Shown here: in pieces, positions 56,437 through 64,000 of the stretch | How the letters are laid out: each line of letters begins with the position of its first letter | Numbering within the stretch: the first letter of the stretch is position 1 | NCBI RefSeq assembly: GCF_000384395.1 | Contig: NZ_ARWE01000001.1 | Location: forward strand, 2,134,894 to 2,198,893 | DNA from: Geopsychrobacter electrodiphilus DSM 16401 | Lineage (GTDB): Bacteria; Desulfobacterota; Desulfuromonadia; Desulfuromonadales; Geopsychrobacteraceae | Direction: 5' to 3' | Length of the DNA stretch: 64,000 bases | Notes under the pieces: generated by a model | What the model was told of the DNA's origin: nothing | The model's database searches: none | What the model saw: the letters and a program-made list of their open reading frames with translations, nothing else | Program-made: the position numbers and the translations under genes

Positions 56437-57606
56437 TTAGAGCCCGGCGCGACTTCGCAGGGAATCCACACGATCCTTGCGCTCCCAGTAAAAATCAGGA
56501 AGTTCACGTCCAAAATGTCCGTAGGCAGCAGTCTGAAGGTAAATCGGACGCAAAAGGTCGAGTTGTTTAACGATTGCGGCCGGGCGCATATCAAACTCCG
56601 CCTGGACAAAGCGTGCGATTTCATCTGAAGGGATGACCCCGGTACCAAAGGTGTTGATCATCACTGAAACCGGCTCGGCAACACCAATAGCATAAGCCAG
56701 TTGAACTTCACATTTGGTCGCAAAACCGGCGGCTACAACATTTTTGGCGACATATCGTGCCATGTAAGATGCGCTGCGATCAACCTTGGATGGGTCCTTG
56801 CCGCTGAAAGCACCGCCACCATGGGAGCCGTGCCCACCGTAGGTGTCGACGATGATCTTGCGGCCGGTCAGTCCACAGTCTCCCATCGGCCCCCCGACCA
56901 CGAAACGGCCGGTCGGGTTAACCAGGTAGCGGGTATTGTCGTTAATGAGATGCGCAGGCAGAGTCGGTTTAATAACCTCTTCGATAATCGCCTCTTTCAA
57001 ATCGGCATAACTGACATCAGGGGTATGTTGTGTCGAGAGGACAACGGTATCAATGTGCACTGGTTGATCATCAACATACTGGATTGAGACCTGGGATTTG
57101 CAATCCGGACGTAAAAATTGAAGTTGACGGCTTTTGCGCACATCGGCCAATTTCTTGGTCAACCTATGCGCCAGGATAATCGGCATCGGCATCAATTCCG
57201 GAGTTTCGTTACAGGCGAACCCGAACATCAGTCCCTGGTCACCAGCGCCCTGCTCAGTATAAAGACCCTCCCCTTCAGAAACGCCCTGCGCGATGTCAGG
57301 GGATTGCTGGTCGATTGAAGTCAAGACCGCGCAAGTTTCATAGTCAAAGCCCATAGAAGAATCATTGTAGCCAATATCTTTGATAGTTTGCCGCACGATC
57401 GACGGGAAATCGGCATAAGCGGTGGTCGTAATTTCACCTGCGATAACGGCCATTCCTGTTGTAACCAGCGTTTCACAAGCAACCCTCGCCATTTTGTCCT
57501 GAGTCAGAATGGCATCAAGAATTGCGTCAGAAATTTGATCAGCAACCTTATCGGGATGTCCTTCGCCGACAGATTCTGAGGTAAAGAGAAAATTGGTCAT
57601 TGCCAT
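56437..57606 (-). CDS. metK: S-adenosylmethionine synthetase
   Basis: MetK makes S-adenosylmethionine from methionine and ATP. The 389 residues have [48 protein letters not shown] and [16 protein letters not shown], the nucleotide- and phosphate-binding signatures. The ATG at 57606 has GGAG 13 bases upstream, a wide spacing. It follows ptsI by 108 bases. No SAM riboswitch was recognised. Confidence 0.97.
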   Translation of the reverse strand: MAMTNFLFTSESVGEGHPDKVADQISDAILDAILTQDKMARVACETLVTTGMAVIAGEITTTAYADFPSIVRQTIKDIGYNDSSMGFDYETCAVLTSIDQQSPDIAQGVSEGEGLYTEQGAGDQGLMFGFACNETPELMPMPIILAHRLTKKLADVRKSRQLQFLRPDCKSQVSIQYVDDQPVHIDTVVLSTQHTPDVSYADLKEAIIEEVIKPTLPAHLINDNTRYLVNPTGRFVVGGPMGDCGLTGRKIIVDTYGGHGSHGGGAFSGKDPSKVDRSASYMARYVAKNVVAAGFATKCEVQLAYAIGVAEPVSVMINTFGTGVIPSDEIARFVQAEFDMRPAAIVKQLDLLRPIYLQTAAYGHFGRELPDFYWERKDRVDSLRSRAGL

Positions 57607-57714
57607 TGTTCAGATATCTCCAGTCTTTAGTTTTCAGCCTTGAACAGCCGGTAATACTAAGCAAAAAGAGGGGCGAGAGTCAACATGTGACCTCTCTTCC
57701 AGATTCAAATCTGG

Positions 57715-59496
57715 TCAAATCATGAATTCGCCGAACAGCTCCGGCAGTAACTTACGCATTTTACGGTCGAGACAGGCTGCGACTTCCTTACCCGTCGATA
57801 ATTGCATCAGCGTCTGCAAAATCACTTCACAATCGGAACGTTTCATACTTCTCAAAACCCGTTTAACGCGCGGGATACAGGCATGGTTCATCGACAGCTC
57901 ATCCAACCCAAGGCCAAGCAACACAGGGACGTACATCGGCTCCGCCGCCATCTCACCACACATGTTCACTTCAATTCCCGCAGCATGCGCGGCATCACAA
58001 ACCGCTTTTAATGCCCACAGGATCGCAGGGTGAAGAGGTTCATAAAGATAGGCAACGTGCTCGTTGCTGCGATCCACCGCCAGGCAATATTGAATCAGGT
58101 CGTTGGTGCCAATGGAAAAAAAATCGACCTCTTTGGCCAAAAGCGGTGCAATCATTACTGCGGCGGGAGTTTCAATCATAATACCGATTTTAATTTTCGG
58201 ATCGTAAGGTATCCCCTGCTCTGTCAACTCATTCTTTGCCGTCTTTAGAATCCGCTGGCAGGCCCGAATCTCAGCGACACCGCTGATCATCGGAAACATG
58301 ATCCGCACCTGACCATGTGCCGAGGCACGTAAAATTGCGCGTAATTGAACCTTGAAAAATTCAATATTTCGCAACGAGAGTCTAATAGCGCGCAGACCCA
58401 TGGCGGGATTGTCTTCCTGGTCAATGACGATACCCGACACAAATTTGTCACCGCCGGCGTCGAGGGTTCGAATTGTCACCGGATGCGGGGAGAAACTTCG
58501 AACCATCTCACTGTAGGTTGCGAACTGTTCCTCTTCATCTGGAGGCTGCTCACGATTCATGTAAAGAAATTCAGTACGATAGAGACCGATCCCTACGGCC
58601 CCATCATTCCTGGCGGAGGAGACCTCTGAGAGCAATTCAAGATTTGCCCGCAACTCAACCCCGATATGGTCGGAGGTTTCAGCAGGGAGGTCACGATAGC
58701 TCGAGAGTTCCTTCTCCAGGTACTCAAAAGCCAATTTTCGTTTTAAGTACTCAACAAAAGTGGCCTCACTCGGATTGAGTACCACGACACCCGTAGTCCC
58801 GTCGATAATCGCAGGCATCTCACCGGCAACGATTGCAGTCGCCGAATCAAGACCGACTACTGCCGGGATGCCGAGAGATCTCGCCAGAATTGCCGTATGC
58901 GAAGTTTTACCTCCGCGATCAGTCATAAAACCAACTACCTTGTTTTTATCTAACTGCATGGTGTCAGCTGGAGATAGATCGTGCGCTGCGACCAGGGATT
59001 TTTCTTTGATCTCTTCCAGCGTTGAATCAACACCCCCGGATAAAATCCGTTGCAAACGATGTCCTACGGCATCAAGATCCGAACTGCGTTCGCGCAGATA
59101 GTCGTCTTCGATCGTCTCAAACATGAGCCTCAGGTGTCTGAGCGTCTGATCAAGGGCGCTTTCAACATTGATCTGTTGTCGAATCAGACTTTCTGTCCGT
59201 TCCGTCAACATTTCATCTTTGAGAATAAGAAGGTGAGTGTCGAGAATATAGATATGTTCACGCAGGTGAGGTTGGCGAGCGACTTTCTGCTTGACCTCGA
59301 GAAGCTGTTCCGAGGCTTCAGCGATTGCCTTATGAAAACGTAAAATTTCAGCATCGATCTCAGCCGCATCAATCGACCACTCTGCGACATGCGACAGACG
59401 ATTCAATAGATAGATCCGACCGATCCCGATTCCGGGTGAAACGCCCAGTCCGACCAAATAGGTATCCTCTTGAACTTCAGTCTTCCCCAAAACCAT
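57715..59496 (-). CDS. ptsI: PTS enzyme I (phosphoenolpyruvate-protein phosphotransferase)
   Basis: Enzyme I transfers phosphate from PEP to HPr. The 593-residue protein has an N-terminal HPr-binding/phosphohistidine domain with the active His in GGKTSHTAILARSLGIPAV near residue 193. The PEP-binding barrel has GIGLYRTEFLYMNR, MGLRAIRLSL, MIETPAA, SIGTNDLIQYCLAVDR and catalytic Cys in VNMCGEMAAEP. Its start overlaps ptsH by 20 bases. Confidence 0.96.
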   Translation of the reverse strand: MVLGKTEVQEDTYLVGLGVSPGIGIGRIYLLNRLSHVAEWSIDAAEIDAEILRFHKAIAEASEQLLEVKQKVARQPHLREHIYILDTHLLILKDEMLTERTESLIRQQINVESALDQTLRHLRLMFETIEDDYLRERSSDLDAVGHRLQRILSGGVDSTLEEIKEKSLVAAHDLSPADTMQLDKNKVVGFMTDRGGKTSHTAILARSLGIPAVVGLDSATAIVAGEMPAIIDGTTGVVVLNPSEATFVEYLKRKLAFEYLEKELSSYRDLPAETSDHIGVELRANLELLSEVSSARNDGAVGIGLYRTEFLYMNREQPPDEEEQFATYSEMVRSFSPHPVTIRTLDAGGDKFVSGIVIDQEDNPAMGLRAIRLSLRNIEFFKVQLRAILRASAHGQVRIMFPMISGVAEIRACQRILKTAKNELTEQGIPYDPKIKIGIMIETPAAVMIAPLLAKEVDFFSIGTNDLIQYCLAVDRSNEHVAYLYEPLHPAILWALKAVCDAAHAAGIEVNMCGEMAAEPMYVPVLLGLGLDELSMNHACIPRVKRVLRSMKRSDCEVILQTLMQLSTGKEVAACLDRKMRKLLPELFGEFMI

Positions 59497-59740
59497 CCTC
59501 GATCAGATTTGCAAGCGCTGCCATAGCATCAATTTCATCCTCTCCCGCAACAGTCACCGAGATCGGTGTTCCCTTGGGGGCAGCGAGAAGCAGAATCCCC
59601 ATGATACTTTTGCCATTGACCTCAATCCCCTCTTTTTCGACGAGAACCTCGCTTCTGAAACGATTGGCAGTTTGCACCAATTGCGCAGCGGCGCGGGCAT
59701 GAAGGCCTAAACGGTTGACGATCATAAAACTTTTTTGCAA
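59477..59740 (-). CDS. ptsH: Phosphocarrier protein HPr
   Basis: The 87-residue HPr has the phosphorylation site His14 in RLGLHARAAA. The regulatory Ser lies in VNGKSIMGILLLAAPKGT, the target of HprK encoded nearby. The start is TTG with AAGGGGA six bases upstream. An ATG five codons later would remove the first beta strand and has no Shine-Dalgarno. It links the EII genes to ptsI. Confidence 0.95.
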   Translation of the reverse strand: MQKSFMIVNRLGLHARAAAQLVQTANRFRSEVLVEKEGIEVNGKSIMGILLLAAPKGTPISVTVAGEDEIDAMAALANLIEDGFGED

Positions 59741-59757
59741 GAAAAATCCCCTTATTT

Positions 59758-60528
59758 TCAGGGCAGCCAGACCGCAACATCAGCGGAAAAAAGACTGCAA
59801 AGCAGAATCAGTCCAGACGACAATAGAACCAGCAACAGGGTAGAGACCCCGCGTCTGGCCAGATATCCGAAAAACAGAACAGCCGGGACGGCGAGAAACC
59901 CGAGCCAGATCGGTTTTTGTTTCTCCTCCAGAAGTTGAAAAACCATAAAAGCCGCTACTCCCCCTAAGAGCACAACCGAAGTTTCTTTGGCTCGAATTGC
60001 CAGGTCAGGCAGTTTTCGCCGCTGTAAAAATTCGACCGATTTGATTCCAAGCTCATATCCACTTAAAAAACCCGCAATCCGAAACCAGAGCGGTAAAGCA
60101 TTAAACAGAAGCAAAAAAACAATCGGCGCAAAAAACAGGCCTTTTAACGCGAGCAGTATGGCAACACCAGCAGCGAGCGGTCTCAGCCCTCCCCAGAAAA
60201 GGGCGTCCCCCACAGCGGCATAGGGCGCAGCGACCATCTTCTTGAATTCTGCGATCCCCAGTGACGCTTCTTTCCCTCTGGCACGGTCCAATTCCATCCG
60301 AATAACTGCGCCGGCCACAGCGGGGGCGAGGTAGGGGTGGGTATTAAAGTACCCGACATGATCACGCGCGATCCGCTGCAACTCCTTCTCGCCATAAAGC
60401 AAGCGCAGCACAGGAATCAGGGCATAAAACCAGCCTCCGCCTTGCAGACGCTCAAAATTCCAGCTCCCCTGCAAAAGCAAAAGTCGCAACCAGACATGGC
60501 AGAGTTTCCATTTGCTGAGTTTCTGCAT
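59758..60528 (-). CDS. PTS mannose-family EIID component
   Basis: This is a membrane component of a mannose/sorbose-family PTS permease. The 256 residues from the ATG at 60528 contain the EIID pattern LLLQGSWNFERLQGGGWFYALIP, then GYFNTHPYLAPAVAG, AAPYAAVGDALFWGGLRP and C-terminal membrane segments. The ATG overlaps the EIIC stop as TAATG. A GTG four codons earlier is less likely. The sugar is unknown. Confidence 0.92.
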   Translation of the reverse strand: MQKLSKWKLCHVWLRLLLLQGSWNFERLQGGGWFYALIPVLRLLYGEKELQRIARDHVGYFNTHPYLAPAVAGAVIRMELDRARGKEASLGIAEFKKMVAAPYAAVGDALFWGGLRPLAAGVAILLALKGLFFAPIVFLLLFNALPLWFRIAGFLSGYELGIKSVEFLQRRKLPDLAIRAKETSVVLLGGVAAFMVFQLLEEKQKPIWLGFLAVPAVLFFGYLARRGVSTLLLVLLSSGLILLCSLFSADVAVWLP

Positions 60529-61220
60529 TACACCAGCCACATCAATAAAAAAGCCATTCCGAAAGAGGCTCCAAACAGGGTCAGGGATCGACTGACATTG
60601 GCCGTCCCTAAAAGAACGGCGATTCCGACTAATGGCAGATCAAGTCGCAACCACTGTGCCGTTTCACCGATAGAAGGGATTAACAGGGGTGCCAGGATCG
60701 GGATTATCAACAAGCCGCCACAGATGATCACCAGATAAGTCCCAAGGGCGGCGAGAGAAAAGCAACAGATTCCCAAACGGTGCAACTGTTCCATGCCGCG
60801 GAAATTACCAGCTTCAAGATATACGTCACTTAAAGCCACTTTGCTGCCGTTGTATTGGCGTGCGTAACGATCAAAAAACTGGCCAAACTTACCTAAAGGG
60901 ATCGCAATCAGCAGGCAAAGAAGCTGATATTCCAGACCACTTTGTCCGAGGGCTCTCCCCAGGCTGACAGCCAGCACCGTCCCCGCGATAGAAACCTGGG
61001 TATCATCAGGCGGGATAGCAGCACCAACCGGCAACCGAGCGAGCCAGAGAAGCTCAACCATCAGACCGATTTCAAGTCCAGCACTAATGTCCCCAAGCAA
61101 CCAGGCGACCAGGGGAGCAGCGACAATCGGCCGGGAAATCATAATCTGGAACGCGGCCGTACGATCGAGTCCACAGATCAGGGCAACTACGGCTCCAATG
61201 GAGAGTTCAGTAAAAATCAA
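60528..61220 (-). CDS. PTS mannose-family EIIC component
   Basis: This 230-residue polytopic membrane protein has the EIIC sorbose/mannose pattern: SRPIVAAPLVAWLLGDISAGLEIGLMVELLWL, then PVGAAIPPDDTQVSIAGT. The start is TTG, overlapping the EIIB stop as TTGA, with AGGG seven bases upstream. It forms the translocation channel with EIID. Confidence 0.92.
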   Translation of the reverse strand: MIFTELSIGAVVALICGLDRTAAFQIMISRPIVAAPLVAWLLGDISAGLEIGLMVELLWLARLPVGAAIPPDDTQVSIAGTVLAVSLGRALGQSGLEYQLLCLLIAIPLGKFGQFFDRYARQYNGSKVALSDVYLEAGNFRGMEQLHRLGICCFSLAALGTYLVIICGGLLIIPILAPLLIPSIGETAQWLRLDLPLVGIAVLLGTANVSRSLTLFGASFGMAFLLMWLV

Positions 61221-61711
61221 CTCTCCACCCTCTTCGACGGAATCAGCCGCCGCCAGTTACGCTCTGTGTCCGCGGGAATACATCGGGCCGATATTTCAAC
61301 ACCGGCCTGATCGATCAGCTCAAGGTTTTCAACATCTTCAGGATCCAGAAAAACTGTACAGCTGAACTGAGCTTTCCCATGTCCAGCATGAAGATTCCCT
61401 AGATTTAAACGCTCATATTTAAGTCCGGCATGCAATGCTTCGAGACAATCGGATGTCGTCGCGAACAGAAGTAACACCTTGAATTCATCGAATTCCCCAG
61501 ACTCAAAGAGCTGTGCGATTTCACCGACACTGCCGATTTCAACACGCACACGGCTAGGGACAGAAGCCTCCATCATCATGCGCTTCAATGGTGACAAAGA
61601 AATTTCATCATTCGCCACGACGATGCAGTTGGCATGAATAAAAGGGAGCCAGGCCTCAAGGACCTGACCGTGAATCAGTCGATTATCGACACGGGTTAGA
61701 ACAATACTCAT
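61217..61711 (-). CDS. PTS mannose-family EIIB component
   Basis: This 164-residue cytoplasmic phosphocarrier has the active His14 in RVDNRLIHGQV, followed by the typical IVVANDE and the LNLGNLHAG segment. It passes phosphate from EIIA to the sugar. It lies 11 bases after EIIA and overlaps EIIC. Confidence 0.94.
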   Translation of the reverse strand: MSIVLTRVDNRLIHGQVLEAWLPFIHANCIVVANDEISLSPLKRMMMEASVPSRVRVEIGSVGEIAQLFESGEFDEFKVLLLFATTSDCLEALHAGLKYERLNLGNLHAGHGKAQFSCTVFLDPEDVENLELIDQAGVEISARCIPADTERNWRRLIPSKRVES

Positions 61712-61722
61712 CCAAACTCCGG

Positions 61723-62133
61723 CTATTGACGTTGTCCATTAAGAAGATCAGCAGGTCGCAGAATCGCCTGCTGTCCATAGTCGCGTAAAAACCCAGTCAG
61801 CTCAGCCAGGGGTTTACCCTGTCTGGCACTCGCCGCCTTGATCAACATCGGCAAATTGAAACCGGTCAGGATTTCAACAACTCCCTCATCAAGAAATTCA
61901 GCCGCGATATTGGTCGGTGTTCCACCGAACAGATCGGTCAGAATCAGCACGCCGTCCGCGTCAGCTCCAACATCGGCAATAGCTACAGCCAGCTCACGAG
62001 TCGCGACCTCGACCGCACAGCTTCGGTCGAGAGTAAGGGCAACGCAGGCGTTAACCGGGCCGATAATCATTTCGGCAGTGCGCAAACACTCAATTGCCAT
62101 CTGCCCATGTGTCAGGAGAATAAGACCGATCAT
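61723..62133 (-). CDS. PTS mannose-family EIIA component
   Basis: This 136-residue EIIA has the active His9 in LILLTHGQMA and the family segment ILTDLFGGTPTNIA. It accepts phosphate from HPr. It is encoded 55 bases after rapZ. In many relatives only EIIA and EIIB remain as regulators, whereas here the membrane parts are also present. Confidence 0.94.
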   Translation of the reverse strand: MIGLILLTHGQMAIECLRTAEMIIGPVNACVALTLDRSCAVEVATRELAVAIADVGADADGVLILTDLFGGTPTNIAAEFLDEGVVEILTGFNLPMLIKAASARQGKPLAELTGFLRDYGQQAILRPADLLNGQRQ

Positions 62134-62188
62134 GGAAATCCATTATACAGAGTAAGAGATCCCTGTCTGGAACTCATTTTATAATTCA

Positions 62189-63049
62189 TTATTTCTCGAT
62201 ATCACGATGATGAACCTGCACGCGAATTTCCTGTCCTCCGAGACGCCGCGCAAATTCCTCAACCAATGAAACACTTCGATGCCGCCCCCCGGTGCAACCG
62301 ATCGCCAAGGTCAGATTGCTCTTTCCTTCACGATAATAGCAAGGGAGCAGAAATGCGAGCATACGGTCAAGATGATCTATAAATGCCTGACAATCATCCT
62401 TTTCCAGAACATATTTCTGCAACTCCAGATTTAGACCGGTCAGAGCTTTTAATTCAGGGACATAGTGGGGATTGGGCAGAAACCGTACATCAAACACCAG
62501 ATCGGCATCCGTCGGAACCCCATATCGATAGCCGAAAGAAACAATCTGCAACATCAATGGCGGAGCTTCGCTATTGTCGATGATATTCAGCAGCATCTCT
62601 TTGAGTTGCTGGGTTCTTAGCCCGCTACTGTTAATTACGCGGGTTGCCCCCCCTCGCACCTCCTGCAGCAACTCACGCTCACGGCTGATCGCTTGACTTA
62701 AATTATCCACAGACGCCAAAGGGTGCCTTCTGCGTGTTTCAGAGTAGCGCCGCAGCAGAATTTCATCTGATGCTTCAAAAAATATAATCTGCATTGGATG
62801 CCCCAGAGCTGCGACCTCTTTGAGGATCGCATCGTACTGGAGCAAGAAATCGCGATTCCTGACATCAATGACAACAGCCAGATCCTGCGCTGCCTCCAGA
62901 CGACTGCTGGTCAACTTAAGACATCGGGGAAGCAGCGGCAAAGGGAGGTTGTCTATGACAAAAAAACCCCGGTCTTCGAGGACCTGGGCTGCGGTACTTT
63001 TTCCCGAACCGGACAGCCCGGTAAGAATATAGACCGGCCTCTTACTCAT
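62189..63049 (-). CDS. rapZ: RNase adapter / nucleotide-binding protein RapZ
   Basis: The 286-residue RapZ-family protein has Walker A TGLSGSGKST at the N-terminus and VIDNLPLPLL. The C-terminal domain has FGYRYGVPTDADLVFDVRFLPNP, IGCTGGRHRSV and a terminal VHHRD. In enteric bacteria RapZ controls glmS through small RNAs. In other phyla it is found with hprK and PTS genes, as here, and its role is less clear. The start overlaps the hprK stop as ATGA. Confidence 0.95.
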   Translation of the reverse strand: MSKRPVYILTGLSGSGKSTAAQVLEDRGFFVIDNLPLPLLPRCLKLTSSRLEAAQDLAVVIDVRNRDFLLQYDAILKEVAALGHPMQIIFFEASDEILLRRYSETRRRHPLASVDNLSQAISRERELLQEVRGGATRVINSSGLRTQQLKEMLLNIIDNSEAPPLMLQIVSFGYRYGVPTDADLVFDVRFLPNPHYVPELKALTGLNLELQKYVLEKDDCQAFIDHLDRMLAFLLPCYYREGKSNLTLAIGCTGGRHRSVSLVEEFARRLGGQEIRVQVHHRDIEK

Positions 63050-64000
63050 TCAAGGTTGTCTCCGATGATCGTATGGGCATGCAGACGCGCGGCCTCTGCC
63101 ATCCGTTTTTCAAGCAGATGCTGAAACTCCAGGGCACTATGATATCCCATCTCCTTGAGGAGTTGATTACGTGCTGCAACTTCGACAATTGTGCTGATAT
63201 TGCGCCCATGACGAACAGGAATGCGCATCATCGGAATTTCAACCCCATGCACCACATAAAAATCCTGTTCAAGGCCCAACCGGTCATATTCCCTGCCCTG
63301 TTCCCATTCGACCAGTTCCAGGACAAGATCAATTTTCTTGCGTTCACGGATCGCTGCCACACCGAACAGGTGCTTGATATTGATAATCCCCAGCCCGCGA
63401 ATTTCCATGTGATAATGCAATAAATCCATCCCTTCGCCAAAAATAACCGAGGGAAGTTTAAGTCTGGCCTTTATAACATCATCAGCAACCAGTCGGTATC
63501 CACGCAGAATCAGATCGAGGCCACATTCACTCTTGCCGATACCGCTCTTTCCCTGAAGAAGAACGCCTACGCCCAAGACATCAAGCAGCACGCCATGCAG
63601 CGTCGTTGTTGGCAAGAGTCGCTCTTCCAAATATTTGGTAATCAGGGAGATAAAATCTGAACTTAAATGGCAGGTTCGCAGAAGCGGGATATGGTGGGAA
63701 TCCGCTTCTTTCCGCAGATAATCGGGAATTTCCTGATTTTTGGTCACTACCAGGCAAGCGAGATCGAGACCGCACAGTGCGTTGGCCGCCTCAACGGCTT
63801 TCTCTTCGGAAAGGTGGGAGAGATAACTCAGTTCCGTAGACCCGAGAACCTGAATTCGATCAGGATGCAAATTGGCATTATAGCCCGCCAAAGCCAGGCC
63901 AGGTTTTTGAATTCGGGGAACCGAAACGGTACGGGAAAGTCCTTCTGCCCCCGCGAGAAGCTGGAGGTCGAGGCCCGCTTCGCGCTCTTCAAGGATCTCC
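63046..64000 (-). CDS. hprK: HPr kinase/phosphorylase, 5' end outside the window
   Basis: HprK phosphorylates and dephosphorylates HPr on its regulatory Ser. The frame is open to 64000, adding residues such as LQLLAGAEGLSRTVSVPRI before LALAGYNANLHPDRIQVLG, so the start codon is beyond the window. The catalytic domain has the His in TTLHGVLLDVLGVGVL, P-loop GKSGIGKSE, the Asp pair in LVADDVI (with RGY where RGH is common) and GLGIINI. The C-terminal RNISTIVEVAARN is conserved. Confidence 0.95.
   Translation of the reverse strand, partial: EILEEREAGLDLQLLAGAEGLSRTVSVPRIQKPGLALAGYNANLHPDRIQVLGSTELSYLSHLSEEKAVEAANALCGLDLACLVVTKNQEIPDYLRKEADSHHIPLLRTCHLSSDFISLITKYLEERLLPTTTLHGVLLDVLGVGVLLQGKSGIGKSECGLDLILRGYRLVADDVIKARLKLPSVIFGEGMDLLHYHMEIRGLGIINIKHLFGVAAIRERKKIDLVLELVEWEQGREYDRLGLEQDFYVVHGVEIPMMRIPVRHGRNISTIVEVAARNQLLKEMGYHSALEFQHLLEKRMAEAARLHAHTIIGDNLE

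Overview
The window looks like chromosome from a member of the Desulfuromonadales (Geobacter/Desulfuromonas relatives). The evidence is a Geobacter-type split pilin (a 75-residue PilA with a separate PilA-C partner gene), a pilB-pilT-pilC-pilS-pilR cluster, and oxidative TCA-cycle genes for acetate oxidation: acnB, the ferredoxin-dependent 2-oxoglutarate oxidoreductase korDABC, mdh and a monomeric NADP isocitrate dehydrogenase. From memory, the order aspS, icd, mdh, kor and then the pil cluster resembles one region of the Geobacter sulfurreducens chromosome. I could not check this by search.

Layout. (1) 1-5487, minus strand: the pilins, followed downstream by an accessory cluster with two paralogous PMT/TPR membrane proteins, an ABC-2 exporter (ATPase plus permease) and a membrane-anchored repeat protein. 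A sigma-54-like promoter and candidate enhancer sites lie upstream of pilA. (2) 5864-14857, minus: ribF-aroE-pilB-pilT-pilC-pilS-pilR, packed as one operon. (3) 15058-16801, plus: lipoprotein, HD phosphohydrolase, DedA. (4) 16856-27081, minus: acnB, an FKBP isomerase, korDABC, mdh and icd. The three single TCA genes share a TTGACA box and a 13-bp palindrome that covers the -10 region. (5) 27434-41087, minus: LysM lipoprotein, aspS, hisS, an adenylate cyclase, a TPR protein, a REC-GGDEF regulator, comEC, a secreted duplicated beta-domain protein and fbp, all closely spaced. (6) 41390-46587, minus: EI24/CysZ-like membrane protein, NAD-dependent epimerase, pepN, acyl-ACP thioesterase. (7) 47087-56373, plus: SH3-domain anchor protein, REC-PAS-GGDEF-EAL regulator with a neighbouring histidine kinase, ppiB, mntP, and the agmatine-to-putrescine pair aguA-aguB. 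(8) 56437-64000, minus: hprK (cut by the window end), rapZ, a four-part mannose-family PTS (EIIA, EIIB, EIIC, EIID), ptsH, ptsI and metK.

The genes point to an anaerobic acetate oxidiser that feeds electrons to ferredoxin and NADPH, makes PilR/sigma-54-controlled thin pili, and uses second messengers heavily: cAMP from one class III cyclase, and c-di-GMP from two GGDEF proteins, with a possible c-di-GMP sensing domain at the PilB N-terminus.

I saw no tRNA, rRNA, CRISPR array, insertion sequence or phage gene. The strongest finding is the shared promoter/operator architecture in front of acnB, mdh and icd, with a weaker related motif upstream of kor.
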